A DNA stretch of 64,000 nt from Imperialibacter sp. EC-SDR9 (GTDB lineage Bacteria; Bacteroidota; Bacteroidia; Cytophagales; Cyclobacteriaceae), in assembly GCF_902498805.1 (NCBI RefSeq), contig NZ_LR701587.1, positions 1 through 64,000 on the forward strand, given 5' to 3'. The position numbers were made by a program, and so were the translations under genes. Numbering within the stretch: the stretch's first letter is position 1; each line of letters opens with the position of its first letter. The notes under the pieces are model-generated. The model saw only the letters and a program-made list of their open reading frames with translations. It was not told the origin of the DNA and searched no databases. Below, in pieces: positions 15,887-24,024 of this stretch.

Positions 15887-17380
15887 TTGAAAATAAGTGG
15901 TAAGAGAATCGGCCTTATTGTAGGTCTCCTCATTTTCTCTGCGTTAATCTTTTTACCAACGCCGGAGGGCCTTTCTCACCAGGCCATGAGGGCGGCGGCA
16001 GTAGCGCTGCTCATGACGTCACTCTGGGTTTCTGAAGCCATACCCATTGCAGCCACGGCGCTGCTCCCATTAGCCTTGTTTCCTTTGCTGGGCATTCTCG
16101 ATGCTGAAACTACGGCCGCCAACTACGGTCACAACTATGTGCTGATGCTGCTGGCTGGCTTCATCATTTCCAAGGCCATTGAGGTTCATCATTTGCACCG
16201 ACGTATCGCACTTTCCATTATGAACCTCATAGGAAGCAGCCGCCGGATGCTGCTGCTCAGCTTTATGGTGGCTTCGGCCCTCCTGTCGATGTGGATTGCC
16301 AACGTGGCAGTAGCGCTGCTTATGCTTCCCATTGCTATGGCCATTATTAACAGGGAAAATGAAGCCTCTGGGCACAACAAAGACTTTGGTATTGCGCTGA
16401 TGCTGGCAATAGCTTACGCCTGCAGTATCGGCGGAACAGGCACCCTCATTGGCACCCCGCCTAATATGGTCTTTGCTGGCATGGTCCAGAAGCTTTACCC
16501 AGATGCCCCGGAAATCCCTTTCTTCCAATGGATGCTGCTGGGCGTGCCACTCATTGTCATCTTCCTTCCGCTGATTTGGTTTTACCTCGTCAGGTATTTT
16601 AAGATCGAAGGGAAGTTTGAAGGAGGTAAGGAGATTGTGGAGAAAGAACTGAAAGGACTCGGCACGATGAAACCGGCTGAGAAGATGGTACTTGGGATAT
16701 TCATTTTCACGGCACTCGCCTGGGTTTTCCGCAGGGACATTGTAGTTGATGACTTTGTGCTCCCAGGGTGGGCCAGCCTGCTGGGCGTGTCCGACTGGGT
16801 GCATGATTCTACGGTGGCGGTTTTTTCTTGCCTGCTCCTGTTCTTTTTACCCGACAAGGCTGAATCTGGGAAGAGACTGATTACCTGGAAGCAAGCCGAG
16901 GCCATTCCCTGGGGCACGGTGATGATAGTTGGTGGAGGCTATGCCATCGCTGAGAGCTTCGGAACTACTGGCCTGGCGGCGTGGCTGGGTACAGAGCTTC
17001 AGTTTATAGCCAATTGGTCGCCACTACTGGTGCTGCTGAGTGTGATCACGCTGATGACTTTTCTGACGGAGATCAACTCCAATACGGCTACGGCCAATAT
17101 CTTCCTGCCAGTGCTGGCCACCATGGCGGTGAGCAGTGGCACACATCCTTACATGCTGATGATACCAGCCACCATAGCCTGTTCATTTGCCTTTATGCTG
17201 CCGTCGGGCACGGGCACCAACACGGTGATCTTCGGTAGCGAACTTGTGACCATTCCACAAATGGCCCGGGCCGGATTTTGGCTGAACCTGATCAGTATTC
17301 TGTTGTTGACGATTGTTCTTTACCTCGTGGCTGTGCCGGTGTTTGATATGGGGGTGCCGGTACCAGGATGGGCTAAATGA
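15887..17380 (+). CDS. SLC13/DASS-family sodium-coupled anion transporter
   Basis: A 497-residue inner-membrane protein with about 11-12 hydrophobic segments, read from a TTG start (MKISGKR). Family marks are SLWVSEAIPIAATALLPL near the N-terminus, GGTGTLIGTPPN and LTEINSNTATANIFLP, the last holding the Ser-Asn-Thr substrate-binding motif of the second half. The matching motif of the first half reads IANV instead of the usual SNT, so that half-site is altered. Members move di- or tricarboxylates or sulfate with sodium; the substrate here cannot be told. It has no obvious operon partner. Confidence 0.88.
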   Translation: MKISGKRIGLIVGLLIFSALIFLPTPEGLSHQAMRAAAVALLMTSLWVSEAIPIAATALLPLALFPLLGILDAETTAANYGHNYVLMLLAGFIISKAIEVHHLHRRIALSIMNLIGSSRRMLLLSFMVASALLSMWIANVAVALLMLPIAMAIINRENEASGHNKDFGIALMLAIAYACSIGGTGTLIGTPPNMVFAGMVQKLYPDAPEIPFFQWMLLGVPLIVIFLPLIWFYLVRYFKIEGKFEGGKEIVEKELKGLGTMKPAEKMVLGIFIFTALAWVFRRDIVVDDFVLPGWASLLGVSDWVHDSTVAVFSCLLLFFLPDKAESGKRLITWKQAEAIPWGTVMIVGGGYAIAESFGTTGLAAWLGTELQFIANWSPLLVLLSVITLMTFLTEINSNTATANIFLPVLATMAVSSGTHPYMLMIPATIACSFAFMLPSGTGTNTVIFGSELVTIPQMARAGFWLNLISILLLTIVLYLVAVPVFDMGVPVPGWAK

Positions 17381-17652
17381 GGTGGCTTGTGAGGACACAA
17401 GGCCACAACAACAATTGAGTTATGAAGATAGAAAACCACACACGATTTGTAGCTTTTGTTGTGGTTTAGTGTCTTCACAAACCATAGAAAAAGCGGTTTA
17501 TGGAGACGCTTAGACCCTGAAGACGGTCGTTTTTGGCAAATAAAACCACAAATGAAAAAGTGGCGTGTGAAGACACAAGGTCACAACAAATGTCACGAGT
17601 GAAGAAGTGGCATGTGGAGACACAAGGCCACGACAACAACAACAACAACAAG
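17381..17652. repeat. Interspersed 30-bp repeats plus a CAA microsatellite
   Basis: The 317-bp gap between the SLC13 and EamA genes holds three direct copies of a motif GTGGCnTGTGrrGACACAAG with CACAACAA-type tails (17381-17411, 17560-17589, 17607-17636) and one inverted, degenerate copy (17458-17484). A (CAA)n run follows at about 17632-17652. Spacing is irregular and the copies differ, so it is not a CRISPR array. No gene is seen. Confidence 0.7.
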
Positions 17653-17697
17653 CGAAGCAATGCCTGGTTGGGCGAAATAAAGTGGTTTTTGAGAATA

Positions 17698-18612
17698 TTA
17701 TCCCTTCTTTCTCGAGAGCAGGCTTACCCCAAACAACACAATGGCCGTACCTGCCCATTGCCAGAAGCCGATGATTTCGTGGAGGAATATCATGGACAGA
17801 ATGATGGTGGAGATGGGGCCGATGTTTCCGGTAATGGCTACCTCGGAAGAGCCTATGCGCTTGATGGCTTCTGATATAAGGAAAGATGGAATAACTGTTG
17901 AAATGAGGGCAATCATCAAGGCCAGGGTGTAGATCTGCCAGGGGAAGTCAAGCAAGGCCAATTGCCCATTGGCGATGAGGTTGTGGAAGATGACAGCGAT
18001 GCAGGCCACTATCATCGACAATGAGGTGAAGCGAACCGTGCCAAACTTGGGGATCAACCTTCCACTACCTATGAGATAAATGGCATAGGTAAGCGCACTC
18101 ACAAAGATGAGACTGCCTCCGATGAGCGTTTCGTGCACGCCACCTATCTTGATTTTGTCAAAAAAAGCGAGCAGCATACCGGAGTAGGTAATGCCAATGG
18201 CCAGCACTTCCCACTTCGTTACTTTCTTTTTGGTGAAAATGGCAGACAATATCACCACCAGCGTTGGATAAATGAACAGGATAAGCCGCTCCATGCTGGC
18301 ACTCACATATTCCAGCCCCCAGAAGTCGAAATAGCTGGCTATGTAGTAACCCATGATGCCGTAGAGAACAATGCGCCATACGTCCTTGCGGTTAATCACC
18401 ATCGGTTCCTTCTTTCTATTGGTCCACCACAAAATGCCTGCGTAGAAAGGCAGGGCCATGAGCATTCGTAGCGACATAAGGTCGATGGACGAAATATCGA
18501 ACTGATAGGCCAGCTTAATGAACACAGCTTTGGCACTGAACATAGTGGAACCAAGAGCAGCAAGGCCTAGTGCTGCCCATTTTTCTTTTCCGGTTAAAGT
18601 AATGGCTTGCAT
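17698..18612 (-). CDS. EamA/DMT-family transporter
   Basis: A 304-residue protein with ten hydrophobic segments in two five-helix halves, typical of drug/metabolite exporters with two EamA domains. The first half starts LAALGSTMFSAKAVFIKLAY and the second TYAIYLIGSGRLIPKFG; AITGNIGPISTIILSMIFLHE near the end is the conserved EamA repeat signature. The substrate is unknown and there is no informative neighbour. Confidence 0.88.
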   Translation of the reverse strand: MQAITLTGKEKWAALGLAALGSTMFSAKAVFIKLAYQFDISSIDLMSLRMLMALPFYAGILWWTNRKKEPMVINRKDVWRIVLYGIMGYYIASYFDFWGLEYVSASMERLILFIYPTLVVILSAIFTKKKVTKWEVLAIGITYSGMLLAFFDKIKIGGVHETLIGGSLIFVSALTYAIYLIGSGRLIPKFGTVRFTSLSMIVACIAVIFHNLIANGQLALLDFPWQIYTLALMIALISTVIPSFLISEAIKRIGSSEVAITGNIGPISTIILSMIFLHEIIGFWQWAGTAIVLFGVSLLSRKKG

Positions 18613-18662
18613 AGAGGGGCGAAGGTAGATGAAAAAGTAAAAGAGAGTTGGTTAATTTAACG

Positions 18663-18870
18663 TGAGTTCGATATCAGAATGTCGTCATTCCGGAAAATAT
18701 TGGCCTAAAATCAAAATGGGCCAATATTTATCCGGAATCTCATATGTCTTGAGGCGGAGATTGCGCCGACGTGGAACGGATAATTTTCTTCAGATCAGAA
18801 AAATATCTGAAGAAAATTTCCGCAATGACGCCCCTCGGTGATGTTTTGTTACATTCTTATGTCGAACTCA
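18663..18870. mobile_element. Candidate MITE: 208-bp element with terminal inverted repeats and inner hairpins
   Basis: The ends TGAGTTCGATATCAGAATGT (18663-18682) and the reverse complement of 18851-18870 agree at 18 of 20 positions. Inside are two strong hairpins: one at 18688-18737 around TCCGGA and AATATTGGCC, and a perfect 14-bp stem AATTTTCTTCAGAT with 18805-18818. A GTCATTCCGG...CCGCAATGAC pairing also spans the middle. It carries no gene and fills the space between the EamA and DUF3307 genes. Confidence 0.6.
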
Positions 18871-18888
18871 CATTAATATAGCTGTGAA

Positions 18889-19596
18889 CTAGGTGAGGTA
18901 GGAATAAGCCAGGCCTGCAACGATAGCCAGGCCGAAGCTCAATAGTGTGCCTATGAGAATATACTCTGTTAGTTTCCGATCATGTGCGTCTTTCAAATCA
19001 CCAAACCTGAACACCGATTTGGCGGCCAGCAGAAAGCCAATGGCTTCCCAATGATTGGTGACAATGAAACCAAAAACGAAAAGCCTCTCTAAAATGCCAA
19101 TAAACCGGCCTGCTTTCTCTAAAGATGAATGATTGTCATTGTCGGTCACTGGTGCCCATTTTGAAATAGTCACTTTGATCAGTACTGCCGAAACATAGGT
19201 GACAAACACCAAAGAGGTCAGAAGAATGAGCAATGTTTCATTCATCAGGATACTCATGTCCATATTGAAGGGCTGATAGAAATGAGCCACTGCGAGCAGA
19301 ATTAATATGTGTAAAATCTGGTCTGCGAAAAACAGCAGCTGTTTGTTGTCGTCTTTCTGTGCGTAAATTTTAAAAACGTCAATAATGAAATGGGTAAACA
19401 CAATAGTTACAATGCCCAACCAATAATGGGAGTCGAAGCCCAGCACGGCAAGCAGGGCGGCCAGGTGAATGACCAGATGAATGTATAATTTGGTTGATTT
19501 GAGTTTGCGCTGCTCTTTGTCTTTTACCCAGGAGCCTGGCTGGAAACAGAAGTCTCCAATAAAGTGGGCTAGTAAAAACTTAAGAAAAAGTGCCAT
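18889..19596 (-). CDS. DUF3307 family membrane protein
   Basis: A 235-residue polytopic membrane protein with about six hydrophobic segments. It opens with LLAHFIGDFCFQPGSWVKDK, the hallmark of DUF3307, whose function is unknown. IHLVIHLAALLAVL and FTHFIIDVFKIY contain conserved histidines in or near membrane helices. The gene lies seven bases downstream of the satD-like gene, in the same direction, so the two form an operon; pairing of DUF3307 with SatD is found in other bacteria too. Expression should be set by the triple operator at 20236-20311. Confidence 0.85.
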   Translation of the reverse strand: MALFLKFLLAHFIGDFCFQPGSWVKDKEQRKLKSTKLYIHLVIHLAALLAVLGFDSHYWLGIVTIVFTHFIIDVFKIYAQKDDNKQLLFFADQILHILILLAVAHFYQPFNMDMSILMNETLLILLTSLVFVTYVSAVLIKVTISKWAPVTDNDNHSSLEKAGRFIGILERLFVFGFIVTNHWEAIGFLLAAKSVFRFGDLKDAHDRKLTEYILIGTLLSFGLAIVAGLAYSYLT

Positions 19597-19603
19597 TTTT
19601 TTG

Positions 19604-20224
19604 CTATAAATTGCTTTTTATTAATTCTCTATAACGTAGATCAACATTGACGATCTGATCCCAGGCTGCTCTCTTGAGCCTTTCACTCACCCTCCCTTGC
19701 GTAATTTTTAGGTTTGCGGCAAGTTCCTGCTGTGTGGCGTCAGGCATTTCCAGCGACAACATAACTATTTCTGCCGAATGAGGGGTCCATTGATTCGTTA
19801 TTTGGGTTACCAATGAAAGTAGTAGATTCATTTCACGATCAATTTCGGGCCAGGGTGACTTCATCATTAGGGTTTCTTTTTTCAGCTTATCGAAGGTTTT
19901 GCCTGAGTTAATGAAAGCCGAGCCATTGGATTGAGTGATTTTTGGCGACTCGTACGTTTTTTCACCAATTCCTATCGCCATTCGCACATCAAGGTCTTCG
20001 AACTGCTTTATGACTGCTTTGACACGAACGCAGGTTAGAAAAGCGTCTTCAATATTTTTGACTTCAAGTTGAAAACTATCACCCCGATAGATTTCCCAAT
20101 CCTTGTGCTCCTTGCCCCCTTTATTTAGTGTTTTTGTTAAAGCACTCATCCATTTAGCAGTACTTGCGCTTTTGCTTGAGTTGATAATGTCGCCCGTGAT
20201 GACGCTTGTCAGGTTCTTCTTCAT
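19604..20224 (-). CDS. SatD-family DNA-binding protein
   Basis: A 206-residue protein. The N-terminal 120 residues read ITGDIINSSK, IYRGDSFQLEV, VRMAIGIGE and NGSAFINSGKTFDKL, in the same order and spacing as the metal-binding Asp, GD, R-x-G-I-x-x-G and G-x-A-V-N motifs of class III nucleotide cyclases; this likeness is my inference. The C-terminal part has a helix-turn-helix, TQQELAANLKITQGRVSERL. The product probably binds the three TATCTG-N8-CAGATA palindromes just upstream of its own start and represses the satD-DUF3307 operon. SatD was first described in Streptococcus mutans in connection with acid tolerance; its molecular role is not settled. Confidence 0.82.
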   Translation of the reverse strand: MKKNLTSVITGDIINSSKSASTAKWMSALTKTLNKGGKEHKDWEIYRGDSFQLEVKNIEDAFLTCVRVKAVIKQFEDLDVRMAIGIGEKTYESPKITQSNGSAFINSGKTFDKLKKETLMMKSPWPEIDREMNLLLSLVTQITNQWTPHSAEIVMLSLEMPDATQQELAANLKITQGRVSERLKRAAWDQIVNVDLRYRELIKSNL

Positions 20225-20229
20225 TACTG

Positions 20230-20311
20230 CAAATATATCTGTCTATAAGCAGATAATCAAGTTTATCTGTTTTAAAGCAGATAAAATATATTATCTGTCT
20301 ATGAGCAGATA
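20230..20311 (-). promoter_or_regulatory. satD promoter with three phased 20-bp operators
   Basis: Three palindromes of the form TATCTG-N8-CAGATA lie at 20236-20255, 20264-20283 and 20292-20311, each starting exactly 28 bp after the previous one. On the minus strand a Bacteroidota-type promoter fits here: TTG at 20260-20258, a 20-nt spacer, and TATATTTG at 20237-20230. The first operator fills the spacer, so bound protein should block polymerase. Transcription would start very near the ATG at 20224, implying an almost leaderless mRNA. Confidence 0.75.
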
Positions 20312-20354
20312 ATAGCTAGTCATTGGAAGCGGAACTAGAATAACACCTCGACAG

Positions 20355-21083
20355 CTACTTTTGAGCAATCAGGTAGCTCATTCTGTTGTGGACACCCTCG
20401 CTCACCACATTCAATCCGCTTTTCTCAATCATTGCGCTGACCATGTCGGAGGTTAGGCGGAGTTTGGTGTACGAACTCACTTGCTGCTGCCAAATGTCGC
20501 CTTGTTTTTCGTGTAGCAGGTCAGTCACCCTCACCGTATTGTCGAAGTATTCCAGCAGGCACGTGTGTATTCTGTTACTATCACTTTTAACAGGGATGAA
20601 CCGCTGCGTGTCTTCCAGTGCCTGGCTATAGTCACGAAAGGAATAGATAAGCTTTCCTTCTCTGGTCAGCAGATTCGATAGTGTGAGCGTAAGGGTTTCG
20701 AGCTGTTCAAAGCTTTCCAAATGGCTGATGGTGTCGCCCATGCAAATAACAAGCTCCGGTTTGAGTGATCCGTGCCAGTGTGTGTCAGTTATATCGGCTT
20801 CGATAGTTGTGATGTCCAGGCGGCCTTTGCGCTCCTCAAGCTCTTTGAGTAGCACAGCGCTGAAGTCGATAGCAGTGACGCTGAAGCCCAGTCTCGCCAG
20901 CGGTATTGCCTGAAGCCCGTGGCCGGCACCAAGGTCAATGGCCAGACCGAACGACTCGGGAATGATGCCGTTTTTCTCAAAGAATGTTTGCTGCTCTGCC
21001 GCCTTCTGCTCGAAGTCGCCAACCATCCAGCTGTAAAAATGTGACAGGTGTTGGTCGTAGTGATTTTTCGTGTCCACAAGCAA
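20355..21083 (-). CDS. Class I SAM-dependent methyltransferase
   Basis: A 242-residue soluble protein with a Rossmann methyltransferase core. Motif I is LAIDLGAGHGLQAIPLA, the acidic end of strand 2 is AIDFSAVLL, and motif IV is LVICMGDTISHL. The rest fits Methyltransf_25/11-type enzymes, which act on small molecules or lipids; the substrate is unknown. It lies 36 bp downstream of the rhamnosidase gene on the same strand but shows no functional link to it. Confidence 0.85.
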   Translation of the reverse strand: MLVDTKNHYDQHLSHFYSWMVGDFEQKAAEQQTFFEKNGIIPESFGLAIDLGAGHGLQAIPLARLGFSVTAIDFSAVLLKELEERKGRLDITTIEADITDTHWHGSLKPELVICMGDTISHLESFEQLETLTLTLSNLLTREGKLIYSFRDYSQALEDTQRFIPVKSDSNRIHTCLLEYFDNTVRVTDLLHEKQGDIWQQQVSSYTKLRLTSDMVSAMIEKSGLNVVSEGVHNRMSYLIAQK

Positions 21084-21118
21084 GCAACACGTAGAAACCT
21101 GAGAGAATGTTCCGGCTT

Positions 21119-23869
21119 TTATTTCTTTGCAACGAAATTATAGTTTCCACTTCCCACCTCAAAAACAGCGTAGCCTTCTTCCATGCCTTTAAAATTGACG
21201 CTGGCAGAATTTTCGGCTTTTTCACCACCTTCGGTCACCACTTCTTTTTCACTCGCAGGAACATAGACGGTGGCAGTGCTTCCTACAGGAACGGTAATGT
21301 CCATTTGAAAGTCATTTGGTTGGTTTTTCCAGGTAATTCCAGCTTGCCCATATATGGTGTTGTTGGAATAAGTGACAAAGTCAAGCTCATCAACAGGCTG
21401 TGGTCTGAAGATGATATGCTTATAGCCAGGGTTGGCAATATCGGTTTGCATACCTGCCAGGTTCTTGTAAAGCCACACAAGGCCACCGCCAAACATCGGG
21501 TGGTTGAATGAACCATCTTCGCTCCAGTGCTCCCGGGTGGTGGTAGAGCCCAGCTCCAGCCAGTGCCCAAAGCTGGGTTCGTCAGTTTTGTTCAATGCCT
21601 CATACGCCAGGTCATTGAGTCCATTGCTGGCCAACACCTCAAAGAAGAATCTTGTGCCGAAAATGCCTGTGTCGAGATGTCCGTTATCCGCTTTTATGTC
21701 TGCTATCAAGGCGGCTTTCACCTGGTCGTATTGCCCGGGTGGCACGCCCATTCTCAGGGCCAGGATATTGCCGCCACCCTTGCCATAGCTTCCAGTTTCA
21801 GGGTTGTAGAATTTTTTCATAAAAGCCTGACGGGTCGTTTCTGCCAACGATTCATAGGCTTCGGCTTCTCCCTTTTTACCCAATATTCGGGCAGTTTTCG
21901 AGGCAATTTCAACACAGTGCCAGAAGTAGAAAGTGTGTACCATGTCATCAGGTATCAATTCACCCGGCGATACCCATTCGCCGAGGTTGAACCACTTAAG
22001 GATTTCGCCAGAGCCGTTTGTGCGCTGGGAGAACATGATGCCGTCCTCATTTACCCAGGTTTGCATGTAACGGATATAACCTTGCATGCCATCGTAGTTG
22101 TCTTCCAGCATATCCAGCGCTCCATATTGTGTGTAAAACTCCCATGGCATGATGCAGATGGCTGCCCCCCAGGCTACACCACCACCGCAACCTGGCTGCC
22201 AGGGCGCACCGTTAGGTACGTAGCCCGTTTCTACGTTTTGAGCTTCATACATGTCCTGTATCCACTTGTAGTAGAAGTTCTTTGTATCGAAGTTGTGCAT
22301 GACCATGGAGCAGGCCACCTGGCCGTCGCCGGTGTATCCAGAACGCTCCCGGTGCGGGCAGTCGCTGGCAATGCCTCCGTGCATATTGTCCGTTTGGCTA
22401 CGACGCCAGATCTTGTTGATGTCATTGAATAGCTGATTGGAGGTTTCAAAAACCGCCGATTCTTCCACGTAGGTATTGACTGCCTCTGCTGTGAGGTGTT
22501 CTTTTTTTAACTCTCCCGGCCAGTTTTTGATTTCGATACCGCTAAAAACAAACCAGTTGAACCTGGGAGCGTAGGAGATAGGGTCTTTCCCGTTGAAAAT
22601 GTAGGTATTGTCGCCAGAGTAGAGGTTGCCATTGAAGGAAACGTCGATCTGATGTCCTTCGGGCCCTTCTACATTGTTGAAACGTACCCAGCCTGAAATT
22701 TCGATCCCAAAGTCGATTTTGTAGTTGCCGTTGTCCAGCTTCTCGATAGAAATAGGCTCCAGCCTTTCGGTCACCTTGTCAGGATAAGCAGTGTGTGCCA
22801 CGAGTTCACCTTCCGGCGCTTTTCTCTTCGCTACCTGCTCCCAGGATGAGTCATCGAAACCTGCTGCATTCCAACCCGGTTGCTCTTTTCTGGCATCGTA
22901 GACTTCTCCATAGTAAACCATGTCCATGAGAATAGGGCTTTGTGAGGCTTTCCAGCTCTCATCACTTACGATCACCTCTTCCGTACCATCTTTGTAAGTG
23001 ATATGCACTTGTCCAAGGAAGCGGGGCGAACCATAGCCCTCAGTCCAGAACTTGGCGGGGTTGTAAAAGCCATTCCCCAGCAAGCTGCCAATGGCATTCT
23101 TGCCCTGCTTTAAGTGCTCTTTGACATCATAGGCCAGGTACATCACTTTGTACCGTCTAAAATCGTCCTGCACGTTGATGTAAGAAGTATTCAAGCCGGG
23201 GCGTTTGCCATAGTTGGTTTGGTTAGGCACCAGCACATCGTCGCCTACTTTTTCGCCATTGGCATAGAATTCAAAGTAGCCAAGGCCAGTCACGTAAGCC
23301 ACGGCCTTGTCAATTTCTTTTGTGATTTCAAACTCTTTCCGAAGCATAGGAGCCGGGCCAGCGAATTTCTTGGGTCTGCCATCCGGCCCTCCATCGGGTT
23401 TAGGCAGCGCCTCTTCGCCCTGCCAGGGTGCTCCGATCCACTGGGCTTTCCAGTCGGCTGCCTCAAGCAAACCCATTCTCCATTGCCCCGGCTCACTCCA
23501 GCCGGACGGGTTGCCGTCTTTGTCCCACACCCGCACCTGCCACCAACATTCGGTTCTGCTGGACAGAGTCGTTCCCTGATATTCGACCCTGTCTGTTTGT
23601 TCAGAGTCAACTTTCTTACTGTCCCATAAATCGGGGTTTTCAAGGCCTGCTTTTGAGCTGGCTACCCGCACCTGCCAGGCGGTTTGTTTTTGCCCTCTTT
23701 CATCGCCAATCGCTGTGTTAATCCAGGCTAGCCGGGGATGAACCACGTCGACTACTGAGGGGTTTTCCAGGTACTCGACCGTAAGTGCCGAAGGGCTGAT
23801 GACGCCAATTTCGCTTTTTGACGAGCAGCTTGCCGTTAAAATAATCAGGGAAAGAAATAGTAGTCTCAT
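21119..23869 (-). CDS. GH78 alpha-L-rhamnosidase lipoprotein
   Basis: A protein of about 916 residues from the ATG at 23869; the lipobox follows IILTASC. It has the bacterial rhamnosidase order: N-terminal Ig-like region (WQVRVWDKDGNPSGWS), concanavalin-like region with YVTGLGYFEFYANG, then the (alpha/alpha)6 barrel with IASDCPHRERSGYTGDGQ, the strongest GH78 signature, holding catalytic acidic residues. GHWLELGSTTTREHWSEDG and the C-terminal beta-sandwich (TVYVPAS) complete the family plan. It removes terminal alpha-L-rhamnose from polysaccharides or glycosides, probably at the cell surface. A sulfatase gene lies just upstream on the same strand, so sulfated rhamnose-containing polysaccharides such as ulvans are a reasonable guess. 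Confidence 0.93.
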   Translation of the reverse strand: MRLLFLSLIILTASCSSKSEIGVISPSALTVEYLENPSVVDVVHPRLAWINTAIGDERGQKQTAWQVRVASSKAGLENPDLWDSKKVDSEQTDRVEYQGTTLSSRTECWWQVRVWDKDGNPSGWSEPGQWRMGLLEAADWKAQWIGAPWQGEEALPKPDGGPDGRPKKFAGPAPMLRKEFEITKEIDKAVAYVTGLGYFEFYANGEKVGDDVLVPNQTNYGKRPGLNTSYINVQDDFRRYKVMYLAYDVKEHLKQGKNAIGSLLGNGFYNPAKFWTEGYGSPRFLGQVHITYKDGTEEVIVSDESWKASQSPILMDMVYYGEVYDARKEQPGWNAAGFDDSSWEQVAKRKAPEGELVAHTAYPDKVTERLEPISIEKLDNGNYKIDFGIEISGWVRFNNVEGPEGHQIDVSFNGNLYSGDNTYIFNGKDPISYAPRFNWFVFSGIEIKNWPGELKKEHLTAEAVNTYVEESAVFETSNQLFNDINKIWRRSQTDNMHGGIASDCPHRERSGYTGDGQVACSMVMHNFDTKNFYYKWIQDMYEAQNVETGYVPNGAPWQPGCGGGVAWGAAICIMPWEFYTQYGALDMLEDNYDGMQGYIRYMQTWVNEDGIMFSQRTNGSGEILKWFNLGEWVSPGELIPDDMVHTFYFWHCVEIASKTARILGKKGEAEAYESLAETTRQAFMKKFYNPETGSYGKGGGNILALRMGVPPGQYDQVKAALIADIKADNGHLDTGIFGTRFFFEVLASNGLNDLAYEALNKTDEPSFGHWLELGSTTTREHWSEDGSFNHPMFGGGLVWLYKNLAGMQTDIANPGYKHIIFRPQPVDELDFVTYSNNTIYGQAGITWKNQPNDFQMDITVPVGSTATVYVPASEKEVVTEGGEKAENSASVNFKGMEEGYAVFEVGSGNYNFVAKK

Positions 23870-24024
23870 AGGTGTTGGGTAAAATAAAATTTTGGTGGCA
23901 GTATTTTTCTGAAGCTCCAATTTTCACACTTAGCCGGCAAAAATAGATCGGAGATACTACCTGTGATAGCTTGAAGTTAATACTTAAAGACATAAAGCCC
24001 CATACTGTAGTGTCCTGCCCAATC

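Noticed and set aside
16070-16804. 244-codon open frame on the - strand
   Set aside because: Rich in His, Gln and Arg and antisense to the SLC13 membrane helices; shadow frame.
17381-17652. CRISPR array
   Set aside because: The repeats differ from each other, one is inverted and the spacing is irregular; no cas genes are in the window.
21527-22432. 301-codon open frame on the + strand
   Set aside because: It is antisense to the barrel domain of the GH78 gene, which has clear catalytic motifs; a shadow of codon bias.
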